Below, piece by piece: positions 28,175 to 40,296 of a stretch of 64,000 nucleotides of DNA. Source of the DNA: Maea johnstoni (lineage: Eukaryota; Annelida; Polychaeta; Spionida; Magelonidae). Every line of letters begins with the position of its first letter. The first letter of the stretch is position 1. The position numbers and the translations under genes are program-made. Location of the stretch: positions 18,475,978 to 18,539,977 of the forward strand of contig OZ012685.1 of the NCBI GenBank assembly GCA_963942565.1, written 5' to 3'. A model generated the notes under the pieces. The model searched no databases and was not told the DNA's origin. It worked only from the letters and a program-made list of their open reading frames with translations.

Positions 28175-28442
28175 GAGTTACAGTCAGAGTTTTACAGCAT
28201 GAAGACAATGCCCATGGTGTTATTAATTTCATTATGTACCTTACATTCTTTGAAATTTAGACCATCATAGGAATTTGGGCCACTATAATTATTTTGCAAA
28301 ATAATTATTGGGAAATATTGACCACCCTTGATTTAACACTGGTAGCTATTTCACAAAGAATGGACATCTATTACTCTGCTTTTCATAAAACATTGGCAAT
28401 TCTCTAACCATGAACATTTTAAGTATCAGAAAGTGTCCCAAA

Positions 28443-29624
28443 TTACTGAGAATTTACAGTAGTAGTGCTATTGGTATGAAAAGCCTCAATCCTTGTCCAT
28501 AGCTTAAGCCAGTGTTCACCAGGCTTTCCATACTTGAACAGAAAGAAGGGGTTGTGTCCTACAGGGGCGAGCCCGGTATCTTTATATGGAGACAGCTGTA
28601 GATAACCCCCAGAGTCCCAGAAGGAGCTGAGTTGAATTCCTAGCTTTGCTGTTAATATCCCAGTCACCCACACATCATCTATCCAGTAATACTTAGTCTG
28701 TAGGGACCTCTCGAAAAGTTGCGGGATCACATCCGCTGACAGGATCACTGCAAGACCTTCACAATAGCGAGGGTACAGTTTATAGGGATAGTCCTTTTCT
28801 TCCACAAACCACTTATCATATCTGTCCCTTCGTGGCCCAATATTTCCAAAGATGGAGCACGCTATGTGGTTTTTGGCAGTGATGTTATCATATTTCTTGG
28901 TTAGATGGTGTATCAGAGTGTAAGGATCCATCACCACATCGTCATCAAGCTTTACCACGAATCTGGCTTGTTTGCAATTCTCCACGGTCCACTTGAGACC
29001 CATGATGAATTTGTATGTGAGGTTTTTATAGTGGTCTACGAAATCCTCTTGGATGATGTCTCCGTAGTCGGCACTTTCCCGATCGATAGATTCCTGAACG
29101 TTCTTGTCGCTCGTGGCTGCTAGAAGGAAGATTGTGCGCACATTTCTTCCTAGGTATTGTGGACTGGTCATCCACGTTTTCCTCAGGAGCTGCCGATGTA
29201 TGGAATGATCTGCAGCAGAATGGATGAACGCCAAGAGGAAAATGCCATCTTTGTCACATATCTTGTCATTGTTATGTATATATGAGAAGGGATGAGGATT
29301 TATGCCTTTGGCAGGCTCATACAGGTGAAACTCATCAAAAGTAAACGGTGAATAATTTACATTTCTCTGTTTTACCACATCTTTTTGATATAAATTTTGT
29401 CGCCACAATGAAGGGTCTTGACGTTTCGTATAAAATATAGGTTGCGATGAATCTAGGTTTGAAGTTTTACTCTGTAGAAGAGTCCCTAGTTCTTCTGGAG
29501 TGAGGGGGTTTGAGTACACATCCTTGTAAATCTTGGTATATAAGGTCTTAAGGGACACAAGCAGTAGAATAATTAAACTCCATATTGCAAGTTGTTTCCT
29601 CCATCTTAAAGTCATCATCATCAT
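28443..29624 (-). CDS. GT31 glycosyltransferase (beta-1,3-galactosyltransferase-like), gene 1
   Basis: Intronless frame of 393 residues, probably a Golgi type II membrane enzyme adding a beta-1,3-linked sugar to a glycan. It has a short basic cytosolic tail, a membrane segment at about residues 12-25, a stem to ~105, then the Galactosyl_T (Pfam PF01762) domain. Family landmarks are RKTW (148-151), RTIFLL (163-168), the DYGDIIQEDFVDHYKNLT block (186-203), the metal-binding KLDDDVV (225-231), YPRYCEGLAVILS (284-296) and WIDDVWVTG (314-322). Sequons include NLT 201, NIT 247 and NST 385. The start is the first of four consecutive Met codons after an upstream AG-rich junction; any of the four could be used. 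It is the divergent member of the cluster, about half identical to the other two. The sugar donor and acceptor cannot be read from sequence. Confidence 0.9.
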   Translation of the reverse strand: MMMMTLRWRKQLAIWSLIILLLVSLKTLYTKIYKDVYSNPLTPEELGTLLQSKTSNLDSSQPIFYTKRQDPSLWRQNLYQKDVVKQRNVNYSPFTFDEFHLYEPAKGINPHPFSYIHNNDKICDKDGIFLLAFIHSAADHSIHRQLLRKTWMTSPQYLGRNVRTIFLLAATSDKNVQESIDRESADYGDIIQEDFVDHYKNLTYKFIMGLKWTVENCKQARFVVKLDDDVVMDPYTLIHHLTKKYDNITAKNHIACSIFGNIGPRRDRYDKWFVEEKDYPYKLYPRYCEGLAVILSADVIPQLFERSLQTKYYWIDDVWVTGILTAKLGIQLSSFWDSGGYLQLSPYKDTGLAPVGHNPFFLFKYGKPGEHWLKLWTRIEAFHTNSTTTVNSQ

Positions 29625-30446
29625 GGTGTCTGATTCATCTCCATTCAGTTTTCCTCTGGAAAAACAAAGTATGTTTGTTTGAAAGTGATAATATGGGAGA
29701 AATTAGAGTTAACAGATAATTTGGTTTACAATATCCACTCCACCCACTGCTGTGAAAAAAATAAATATTCATTCTTAGTTGAAATGAGTTTTTGTTAGTT
29801 TCTTTTTGTTACTAAAATGTTAAGGAGGGCATCGCACAAAGTTACATTTAGATCATATTGAACTATGTATCTATCGGGTTACAAGTGTCATTGGGCACTT
29901 TTCACAGGTAATACTCCGCATTGGAGATCAAAAAGAAAGTTTTGCTTGAATATAGATATGAATGTGAATGAGGAATAAATCATATTTTATGATGTTCCTT
30001 TTGCTTGTAGCTTTTCACCTTTTCCGAGTACTTGACTATTTATTTCTACAGTTGCCCCAAAAGGCCCTGTTTTCAGATTTGCCTCCTAATAAAAAAGATT
30101 CTTTTTGAAAATGTTTGAGGTAGAAATGCATGTAAGAATCTAACTGAAAACATTCCATCAGATGTTTCTGTAAATTTAAGCTTTTAAGTCAGGGCTTAGA
30201 AGAGTTTCCAGATGGACCCTGACCTGCATTACGGGTCACAGCAGGGAATCAACTGATATACCCTCCTTGTAGCTTATAGCATTCAGTATTCTCTTCAGCC
30301 TGGTCCTTATTGGACCGCATGCAGCACTAATTACACTACAGGCGCTGAACTTCGAACTGTAACAATGGCACTGTACACTGGAACTGAGTGACATTTGTTC
30401 CAAATACAGGTCTGTCCCAGTTCAATATGCCTGTAGTCTCTATGGA

Positions 30447-30539
<93 letters not shown>

Positions 30540-30567
30540 ATGAGAGGATAGGAGAGAGAGGGAGGGT

Positions 30568-30652
<85 letters not shown>

Positions 30653-30707
30653 AGGGAGGAGAGAGAGAGAGAGAGAGAGAGAGGGAGGAGGGAGGGAGGG
30701 AGGGAGG

Positions 30708-30799
<92 letters not shown>

Positions 30800-30815
30800 G
30801 TGGGAGGGAGAGTGC

Positions 30816-30877
<62 letters not shown>

Positions 30878-31577
30878 ATAGTGCAGATAACTTACCTCAC
30901 TTTGTCCTCTTGAAGCACACACTATTGGATATAACTCCCCACACTGGTGAACTCACCTCCCCTTGAACATGGGCCTCAGGCAGCGTAACTAAGGACTTGT
31001 GGAATTGATTTTCTGTTTCTCATATTCATGCTAGAAAAGTAATGGTCAGTTGTGCGGATGAAGTATATAAGGAAAATTAGACTAAAGGACAATCCGAAGC
31101 TTACATACCAGGGCTGCCGAAGCTTAAAACACCTGTTGTAAAAACTGATATACTTTTCAAAATCAATGTGTCTCTGGAGACTGCATGGCCTTTTTTAAAA
31201 AAGCTAATAAAATCAGATTACAGACTGTTTAGATATACTTTATATACTATGTATTCTCTATGTATACTTGGAAATTAAGTACACATAAAGGCAAAATAAC
31301 TGTAAAAAAATTCTTGGTTGTGTTCTGATGAACATTTCTCTGTCAAATACCTTATAAAAGGTGGTTTCTTATATATCATTGCACCAAAACTAGTCTACTT
31401 CTTGAACACATAATTAAATGCATCCATGTGAAAAAGAAAAATGTTTGTGAAACTACTGATGTCTACTTTGTCAGTGATATCAATAATAGACATTGTACAC
31501 CTTTGGTTTTGTTCTATATGTCCCAATTATCCTATCATGCCTCCATAATTCCATGTTTTATTAAAGATGCCTGGATA
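29625..31577. other. Upstream of GT31 gene 1, with a large AG microsatellite
   Basis: No exon recognised. A 5' UTR exon for the - strand GT31 gene could lie here, because CCTCTGGAAAAAC near 29652 resembles a splice region, but this is weak. The AG array occupies 30447-30878. Confidence 0.4.
30447..30878. repeat. (AG)n microsatellite with GGGA interruptions
   Basis: About 430 bp of AG dinucleotides with GGGAGGGAGG patches. Long open frames on both strands are dinucleotide artefacts. Confidence 0.97.
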
Positions 31578-31816
31578 TTAACCCATTCATGCCTGTAGCA
31601 GCCAAAAAAATGCCTGACCATTTTGGTGATATCTCTTTCACAAAAGCAATAGTTGGAAAATATTTGAAGGAGAGTTGTTCATTAAAACTATATCTACAAC
31701 TCCTTCAAATATTTTTCAAATTAATGCCTCATTCTGAAGTTATCTTCAAAACTTAAGGCAGGTCCAGACGAAAAAGTACGACAGGTCCAGTAGATCTCCA
31801 GGCATGAATGTGTTAA
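31578..31816. mobile_element. piggyBac-like MITE, copy 7 (best preserved)
   Basis: 239 bp including its TTAA target sites. It begins TTAACCCATTCATGCCTG and ends CAGGCATGAATGTGTTAA. The middle is a second, inner inverted repeat around TATTTGAAGGAGAGTTGT and ACAACTCCTTCAAATA. CCC after TTAA fits the piggyBac superfamily. This copy marks the left edge of block A and has its counterpart at 43124-43338. Confidence 0.85.
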
Positions 31817-32217
31817 ACAGTGAATGTGTGCTCTGGGGATGATTGAGCTGGGACCTGGCAGTCATTATACTGCTTAACTCAATTATTCATTGAATCGTGC
31901 CTGAAGATTAGTTTTGTATTTTTTTCTTGGCCTTCGCTATTGATCTGGGGAGATTCACCTTGAGAACAGTTGGCTTGTGTCTTGACCCTGTAATTCCTGA
32001 AAGACTGGCCTACTTTAAATCTAACACAGGCGAATATTTGGCAAGTCATGGGTTTTTGTGGAGAATGTTGTTCTTATATGGTGATTTTGACCATGAACTT
32101 ATCTTAAAAAGTTAATTCTCAGGGTTGGACATTGACGATGAGTTTCATTTTCCCAGAGGGTTTGATAACTGTGGCAGATACCTACTCTTCTTAAAATTCT
32201 ATTAGATTTCGCTACTG

Positions 32218-32266
32218 CTACTACCAGAGACATATATAACCTAGGTTATGTACCTCTCTGCTGCTG

Positions 32267-32310
<44 letters not shown>

Positions 32311-32366
32311 GCTACTGCTACTACCAGAGACATATATAACCTAGGTTATGTACCTCTCTGCTGCTG

Positions 32367-32437
<71 letters not shown>

Positions 32438-32502
32438 GCTACTGCTACTACCAGAGACATATATAACCTAGGTTATGTACCTCTCTGCTGCAGCTGCTGC
32501 TG

Positions 32503-32585
<83 letters not shown>

Positions 32586-32671
32586 GTTACTACCAGAGAC
32601 ATATATAACCTAGGTTATGTACCTCTCTGCTGCTGCTACTACTATTACTACTACCACTACTACTACTACAA

Positions 32672-32703
<32 letters not shown>

Positions 32704-32727
32704 AATCTACTACTACTACTACTACTA

Positions 32728-32780
<53 letters not shown>

Positions 32781-32804
32781 GCTGCTACTACTACTACTAC
32801 TACA

Positions 32805-32841
<37 letters not shown>

Positions 32842-32911
32842 AACTACTACAAACTACTACTACTACTAACTACTACTACCACTACCACTACTACTACTGC
32901 TACTGCTACTG

Positions 32912-32971
<60 letters not shown>

Positions 32972-33015
32972 ACTACTACTACTACTGCCACCTCTACTAC
33001 TACTACTACTGCTTA
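32218..33015. repeat. Composite TAC microsatellite with repeated spacer
   Basis: About 800 bp of CTA/TAC triplets. In the first half they are broken by four copies of a ~45-bp spacer (about 32224, 32327, 32449, 32595). The spacer contains the 14-bp palindrome ATAACCTAGGTTAT followed by GTACCTCTCTGCTGC. Block B has a single spacer and a short TAC tract. Poly-Thr, Tyr and Leu frames here are artefacts. Confidence 0.95.
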
Positions 33016-33486
33016 TACTACCATCTCCACTATTAGAACTATATCTATTAGTATATTTACTTCTACTTCATTTCACAAAAGAAAGTTCTCATTTAGTTAC
33101 CTGTTTCCTGTTTATTTCACTGTACTATCCTGCCACATCACAATTCTAGGAAATCAGCCAGAAAAGCTTGACCCTCTCGTACTCGTTTGTGATTCTATAA
33201 CAGAGGCACCAGCTGTTCCACTCAGTGTAATTTCTGTATCTATTCAAAGCTCTGCACACTGTTGTCATTTACTGCAACAGCAGGACTTGCTACAAAGATG
33301 TCTAGGTATTCCATTTATTTGAAGCCGACTGGTGGCAGGGATGACAATACTTGGGTATCAATAGTTTTGCTATTGGACCTTTGATCGCTACTACCTGTTA
33401 TACTTGCATATAGAACATCATTTATATACCAGGGATTGGAAGTCATAAACCTCTCTGATGTATGACCATCCCAAATAATAGGTAAT

Positions 33487-33688
33487 TTAACCCATTCATG
33501 CTCGTAACAGCCAAAAAACCCAGACAAATTGGGTAATATATTTCTAACAAAAAAAGTATTTGAAAATGTTGACATGAGTCCAGCTTAAAACTTAATACCT
33601 TGTGGAATTCACTCTTTTTCCTAAGTAAGTAAAACAATAGCTCCAGATGACATTTTTTCAAGGAGCACGCTAAGCATGAATGAGTTAA
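33487..33688. mobile_element. piggyBac-like MITE, copy 8 (block A)
   Basis: TTAACCCATTCATGC at the left and GCATGAATGAGTTAA at the right. The counterpart in block B is 44234-44455, so it predates the duplication. Confidence 0.8.
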
Positions 33689-34125
33689 GGGGAGCACTTA
33701 TGGTCGCTGCTCTAAAGGTGGCCAGCAAGAGTGCCCAGCCTATAGGATGTAGGCAACCTAGTCAAGAACTCTTTTTCTCCCACTCTGAGGTGTGTTTTAC
33801 AGTTAAGGATTTGTCGTCCTCAATGGGTGTTCTTCAATGGGGTTAAAGGTCAAACTGGTGTAATTGTCCAATCAGATCACTCAATTTCAATCAATGGGTC
33901 ACTGCTGCTGGGTCAAAGGTAGACCCAACAATAGCGCGCGTGGATTTGAACAAGCGTCACGTACGTGATCTGGCGCCAGTTTCTGGGGAACAAACGGTGC
34001 ACGTCACAACAAACGCGTATTACCATTGTTGAACTAGTGCGCGGGTGACCTTTGGCTGACCTAGTTTAGCTAGCTAACTTCACGGTAAAACGTGTAAATT
34101 TCTCCTTTTTATCGTGGGAGAAACA

Positions 34126-34271
34126 GGTTCTATCACTCGTGGATGGAAAGAGGAGGAATCTTGCACTTGTGAGTGATTTTGTGTCTTGGGACTCGGCAAG
34201 CCTCGTCCCAAGACACAAAATCACTCACTCGTGCAAGATTCCTCCTCTTTCCATCCACTCGTGATGGAACC
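34126..34271. repeat. Near-perfect long hairpin (inverted repeat)
   Basis: Two arms of about 65-70 bp around a ~12-base centre at 34193-34204. The left arm reads GGTTCTATCAC...GTCTTGGGAC and the right arm GTCCCAAGACAC...GTGATGGAACC. Only a few mismatches are seen. It lies in block A, upstream of the 59-bp minisatellite and next to a CpG-rich stretch (33930-34050). Block B lacks it. It could be a young foldback element or the centre of an inverted duplication. Confidence 0.9.
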
Positions 34272-34327
34272 TCTATGTGCTCCATGCTTACTCTGTTGCC
34301 TAGTAGTCAACCAGCTGATTGCCTGCT

Positions 34328-35282
34328 GACCTTCCAGTCCTATAGTCAGGAACTCAGCCAGGACCGACCTTCCAGTCCTCCCAATATGGGATCTAGCCCA
34401 TAGTCAGGAACTCAGCCAGGACCCGACCTTCCAGTCCTCCCAATATGTGATCTAGTCTATAGTCAGGGACTTGGCCAGGACCCAACCTTCCAGTCCTCTC
34501 AATATGTGATCTAGCCTATAGTCAGGAACTCAGCCAGGACCCGACCTTCCAGTCCTCCCAATACGGGATCTAGCCTATAGTCAGGGACTTGGCCAGGACC
34601 CAACCTTCCAGTCCTCCCAATATGTGATCTAGCCTATAGTCAGGGACTTAGCCAGGACCCAACCTTCCAGTCCTCCCAATATGTGATCTAGCCTATAGTC
34701 AGGGACTTAGCCAGGACCCAACCTTCCAGTGCTCCCAATATGTAATCTAGCCTATAGTCAGGGACTTGGCGAGGACCAGACCTTCCAGTCCTTCCAATAT
34801 GGGATCTAGCCTATAGTCAGGGACTTGGCGAGGACCCGACCTTCCAGTCCTCCCAATACGGGATCTAGCCTATAGTCAGGGACTTGGCCAGGACCCGACC
34901 TTCCAGTCCTCCCAATACAGGATCTAGCCTATAGTCAGGGACTTGGCGAGGACCCGACCTTCCAGTCCTCCCAATACGGGATCTAGCCTATAGTCAGGGA
35001 CTTGGCCAGGACCCGACCTTCCAGTCCTCCCAATACGGGATCTAGCCTATAGTCAGGGACTTAGCCAGGACCCGACCTTCCAGTCCCTTTAATATGGGAT
35101 CCAGCCTATAGTCAGGGACTCAGCCAGAACCCAACCTTCCAGTCCTAATACGTGATCTAGCCTATAGTCAGGGACTTAGCCAGGACCCGACCATCCAGTC
35201 CTTCCAATATGGGATCCAGCCTATAGTCAGGGACCTAGCCAGTACCCAACCTTCCAGGCTTCCCAATATGGGATCCCAATAT
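34328..35282. repeat. 59-bp minisatellite, about 16 copies
   Basis: The unit contains AGTCAGGGACTTGGCCAGGA, GACCTTCCAGTCCTCCCAAT and GGGATCTAGCCTAT. Copies vary at a few sites (AATATGTG or AATACGGG; TTGG or TTAG or CTCAG). Absent from block B. Confidence 0.95.
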
Positions 35283-36237
35283 GGTATCAAATTGCTGAAC
35301 ATTGCATGCCAATCCATATGTGGTTATTCTTAGCTTTGTCCTGCTTTAGTGACAGCGGGTTATGTCCCTGTCCTCAATATGTACACTAGCATGCCTGCAT
35401 GATATTGCAAGTGATTACTTAGTCTCAGATGTCATTCACATATGTTAATGGTAACCTGTCTCTCACACACAAAGTCAATATTTGTTTTTTAACATTTAGC
35501 TATCCATATATTTGCATGTCTACCTTGTATGTGATTTTGTTCGAAATATATTTGGTCAGTACTGCCTTTAACCCAAAATTGGCAATTTTTCATAGAAATT
35601 TTTGCCCTTCCAAAAAGTTTTTTTTCAGGTAACTACCTGTCCAAAAGAAAGGCTGGACGGGTCCTGGCCGAAGTCCCTGCCCCTCACTACCTGCGATTCT
35701 TATAATAATGTAAGCCTAGAAAGGTTTCTCCAATCCTTGGTTGAATGATACCTATGCTTGAACCGGTCATGCTATTTGCTATCCATGGAGGTGCAGATTT
35801 GTTTGATGGGTGCTATGATGTCTGCGGGTCATGTGTAGACCTGTACCATACTTTCTGCTGATGTTTTACAGGGGTGTCCAAGCTTTGAAGACCTAGTGCA
35901 CAGACACTTGGCCTTGTAGCACAGCAATACTCCGTGGGCACTGTGAGATTATCAGTTTCAGGCTGTGAGGCCGGTGACACACTCAAAATAACCCCTCTCC
36001 TAGTTTAGTACTTATGTCCCTTTTCTTAGAATTGTTATCCAATCCCTGTGTTCTGGGTGCTTTAACTATTTTTCTTTAACTTAGCTGCTTGAGCTCACCT
36101 GGATAGGACAACAGTCTCTATTTTGCAACGTTTTACCTCAATCTTGGTTTTCTGTCGATTTAATTAGGGGAATTGGTGCAAAATGTATAAACTTCCAGTT
36201 AGTATATGTACATGTTTAGTCATACTGTGGCCTATCG

Positions 36238-36330
36238 GGATCCACCATGGCCTAGTGGTTACACATTCCCAAGCATGAGTTTGCAGGTTTGAATCTCTGC
36301 TGGATCCCTATGCAGGTTTGCCTGGTTTAT
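36238..36330 (+). mobile_element. tRNA-derived SINE head or tRNA pseudogene
   Basis: A box A-like TGGCCTAGTGGTTA and box B-like GGTTTGAATCT lie between GGGATCC (36238-36244) and GGATCCC (36302-36308), which could pair as an acceptor stem. The T arm does not pair well, so a functional tRNA is unlikely. Present only in block A. Confidence 0.5.
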
Positions 36331-38342
36331 TGTAAATGTGCGGCGTTGTGGAGGGATGTCTATGGTTCTCCTGCAACTAAAAAAAACTGCAACTATTCGC
36401 ATACCTGCCAACATTCATCCATCCAGAATTAGGAGATTTCATGCGGTTCACTAATTGGGTCTCTTTCAAGGCATTTTGCTTGATTCAAATTCTGGCCTCC
36501 AGGGGTCAGGTTTATAGTAGTTTAACTTATGAATGGGCTATTATATTTCACAGGAGTTGGCAAATTGATAACCATACAAATATGTTGATGAAATAACATT
36601 TATTTCATGTAGCAGGTCACAATTGCAGCATGATGTTATATTCACAGTTATGAAAAACACATAGAGATAGCTTTTGAACTGAAAATATCCTAACAACACT
36701 TACATTACATATACTTTCGAGATCAAATACTTCTATTTTCAGCATATGAATAATCTTCTTTTTTTTCTTGAAGCCTGAAATCTTTTTTATAGGTGGTGAA
36801 TCTCTCTTGTCTGCCATTGTAGACTTTTCTTGAGATGCTGTCTGATGATGCTAGCTCGCAAAGCACCTTTCACTCTTAATGCCCTAGACCAATACATTTA
36901 TGCATGATAATTCCAATTAGTAAGAGATTGGCTATGGATACCTACTGATAGGAATACTGACCAAATTGCTGAGAAAACGATTGAGGATTTTGCAAAGTCA
37001 GCAAAATCAGTAGCTAATCAGTAGATTTCTTCAAATCAGGTGCTCAATCAGTAGACAGCAATTTTGGGGTCAGAAATCAGTAGAGTTCTGCTCAAATCAG
37101 TAGATTTGACAGGTATGTATTTGTGAAGGGAGGATTATATATTACCAGTTCAGAGTTTCTATCTCGTTGCGATATGACCTAGCTAAGTTGTTGAAAGCAA
37201 CGTAAAAACCCATCACTGCCTGGCTTCCTTTTTAATATATTTTGTAACAGGATTTCTTTGTATTTATTGAAAAAATCGCATTTATCAGATTATGAATGCC
37301 ATCATGTGCAATCTTATTTCCTTACCCAATTACATATGGAGCGTACTCATGGGCTAAAATTTATATTTTGATAAATATTTGACCAAAAGGTGTTTTTTAG
37401 GCCGAGTCTTAAAATCCTTTGGAAATACTTTTGAAATGTTACTCAATCAGATAAATTATATTCAAAGTTGTTTGACCATATGAGGTCTTGAGGTGCAGAC
37501 AGGTCAAACATAGAAGAAAAAGGAACAGTTGGGTTTGTGAATGACTGAGGGAGGCAATGAGAACATGATACAGCTTGTGTCCTGCAGGTTTTAATGAGGA
37601 AGATTGGTCTCGTTGCTATGTATAATTTGTCTGATATGTTGCAGCTTCCAGATCATTTTGCCGTACCTCATGAGATATATTTTCTTTACTCACTTCAGCA
37701 AGAAGTTACAGCAATCATGCAATCTTTTTCCCTGTAATGAAAACCTAAACTAAATAAAGGATAAAGTACCTCAGTCCTGCATGCAGGACAAGAAAATAGT
37801 TCTAAGTAAACCTACTGGATACCCCACTGATGGATATGTGATAGGGCATTACAACCCTGCCAAGGACAGCCATGGTCTCGTTGTTATAGTACAATTCATT
37901 TTTGAAAAAGTTCAGCTTTCGCTGTTGTAATCCTAACTTTTCGCGGTCATCAACATACTTAAGTTGCCAAGCAACGCAGAAGAAAAAACCTGTGTTGTCC
38001 TTGTACAGTAACTCTATTATGGAAAGGAAAAGTGTCAGCACTAGATGGAACCAATTGCAAACTTTTAAATGTTTTGGTGTCTATCAGTTAAGCTGAGCAA
38101 AATGACATCCAACTCATGAAAACTAATATATTACTTCAAACAACTTTACCCATAAGAAATTAGGAAAAGATTAGCTGTTATAATTATATCTATTACATAT
38201 CAACTTACAGCTCTTCATTAGATATTTTGTGATTATACACTTTATTCCCAATTTGATCTTAAAATGAACAATGTATCCTGACAACATCTTTTGATATACT
38301 GATTTCTTCTTCAATATATCTTGAAATTAGTTTTTAATCATT

Positions 38343-38803
38343 AGAGAGGTTGGGCTATCCCGTTTCCGACATCGAGATCGGGTTAGCATATCACCTTCTA
38401 TGCCGTTCCCGATCTCGATGTTGGAACATCGTATCCAAGGTTGGGCTATGCCGTCGGGATAAGTATCTGACCATGGCGCTAGGCCGAGGAGTCGTACTGA
38501 CAAGGCCACTACCAAACAAAACTCCTGTCGGCATGAAACAATTGAAATTGAAATTGTTAGACAATACGTATGGTTAGCTTCCACGTAGCCACTGTAAGAT
38601 GTTTTTAACAAACTGCTTACAGCATAAACTTAGCAAGAAGCTACGCCGTTTGATAATTACAGGATACAGCCAGTTTATGTCGGGTGTTGAGAACGGCGCA
38701 GAGTCGAGCTATGTGGGAAACGATGACGTCAACACTTTCTATGGTGACGTCATCGTCGCCTATCCCGTTCCCGTTGTCGGAAACGGGATAGCCCAATCTC
38801 TCT
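38343..38803. mobile_element. Inverted-repeat DNA transposon with a preserved empty site
   Basis: 461 bp. Both ends carry a ~29-bp terminal repeat; the left starts AGAGAGGTTGGGCTATCCCG and the right end is its complement with one mismatch. ATT flanks both sides (38340-38342 and 38804-38806). Block B has the uninterrupted sequence AATCATTGAGGTG (about 47683), so the insertion followed the duplication and made a 3-bp target duplication. That length suits PIF/Harbinger or CACTA-like groups. Two TGACGTCA palindromes lie at 38724-38731 and 38745-38752. Confidence 0.9.
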
Positions 38804-38971
38804 ATTGAGGTGCATGGTATAACAGCTAGCAGCATAAGTAGTTTGTGTTCATCATTTCCGCCATCCAAGAAACACCCTAACACCAGCATATATAGGTGAC
38901 CTGACCAGCATTAACATGTTCTTACCCTGCTTTGCAAACACAGTATGTCATGGCTGCCCTAATCCAATGAA

Positions 38972-40296
38972 GGTGATAATCTAGTACACCTAGGTAATCA
39001 CCACTAGGTGGTGTCCTTGGCTGGCCCCTAAGAATGGATATCAAGACAAATAATTATGCATGAGTAGTGATCCCTCTCAACGAATCTCGACCTAGCAACT
39101 TTCTTTTATGTGTTGGGTTAAGAGAACAAAGGGCGGAGCCCTTTAGGTCTTCCTTGTTAAATTGGTCACAAACGACATGGCTGTCTGCTTTAACCATGCA
39201 GATTCCGTTCAGCTAGACCATTTTGACCAATATTTTCATCTCATTTTTTAGGTTAAAGTGAATAACGATACGCTCTAGGTGCAAGGTCATGTCAGAGGTA
39301 CCTCGTATTATGATAGGACCTGCAAATCAGCATTTACTACGTAAGCACGTGCTATTAGTAATTTTGAGGCTTACGGAATTATTCAAAAATGTTTTTAAAA
39401 TACTCATTGTGCAGATTCCCGGTTAAGGTAGGACCTTGTACATTGTTGTGGATTGTTGAACATTGATTCGTGGCATATCGCACATTTTCATATGTATTCC
39501 TACCTTGACGTACATTTTCGTACAGAAATAAGATGTACCTTCTGACTTGAACATTCACAGTAGGTTTACATGACCCACTTTATCATGAAATAACGGGTTA
39601 ATCAGCCAAAATTATAATATGAAGTCACTAATTGATGGTGATATAAACAGAAATCGTAGTGTTGTTACAAATTTTGCAATTTTTTAGTCGAACATGTTCG
39701 TTTTTTAACGAATATTGTCATAATTAGAATTACAAGTGGCGTATACATGCGTATGTAGGTTGTATGCATTCATACTTAGTTCTTATATATTCGCATACAT
39801 GCGCACCTTCATATTCGTACACAAGTACAACTATGTTCGCCTATTTACGATAAATTACGATATGAAACATACTGTGTCGCACATATAAGGATGTTGTTGA
39901 ACATCAATCGTAGCTAGTGTCGTGGGATTTCGTATAAGTCGTATACATCCTGCGAATGTGATTTTCACCAATGTTTTAACAAATTTGTGGCTTTCGTCGT
40001 AGATTTGACATATCTAAAAAGTTGGACATAAAATTCGCAGTGGGACAGCACCTTTACCAAAGACATGAACTATCAAATGGTAGAGTCTGGTTTTCAGGTA
40101 AAAGGTGAGACTTGATATCCAAATATGTTCTTTAAGAGTGCCAAATCACCTCAAAATAGCCGCTTTTTGATAAGTTTACCATTTTCTGGTAACTATGAGA
40201 TGTAACCTTTACAATTGCATAAGTGCCATTGTCTTCATGTAACTCAGTTTTACAATATTCATGTTTTAAAAATGACCTGGGTATCGAGTAGGGTTC
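38972..40296. repeat. Insert in block A related to 51380-52430
   Basis: Absent at the equivalent place in block B (about 47862). Its two outer parts (39058-39310 and 40085-40296) match 51380-52150 and 52190-52430: GAGTAGTGATC, CCATGCAGATTCC, TTGACCAATATTTTCATCTC, CAAGGTCATGTCA, and TGGCATAAGTGCC-like sequence. The middle (about 39320-40080) is extra, rich in TTCGTAC and CATATG-like words, and probably a nested insertion. Family unknown; no coding frame seen. Confidence 0.7.

Larger units (their letters stand above)
25230..28442 (+). other. Downstream of the last visible TELO2 exon: intron or gap, no exon found
   Basis: Searched by eye for the conserved TELO2 C-terminal block (human-like LLEFVWALRFH and VRQGLL) and did not find it. 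The stretch holds a hAT-like MITE (25297-25583), a TIR element (27522-27737) and a piggyBac-like MITE (27945-28174). Small frames such as 26280-26561 have no recognised homology. Confidence 0.5.

Noticed and set aside
30440-30922. Long Ser/Leu and Arg/Glu-rich open frames
   Set aside because: They are translations of the AG/CT microsatellite; the same applies at 10588-10830 and 54699-54917.
32248-33036. Poly-Thr, poly-Tyr and poly-Leu frames
   Set aside because: Translations of the TAC array in three phases; likewise 43574-43934 and 44617-44886.
34173-34403. 76-residue frame
   Set aside because: Spans one arm of the hairpin and the start of the minisatellite; no protein-like composition.
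36238-36310. Functional tRNA gene
   Set aside because: The ends can pair, but the T arm does not fold properly; treated as a tRNA-derived remnant.
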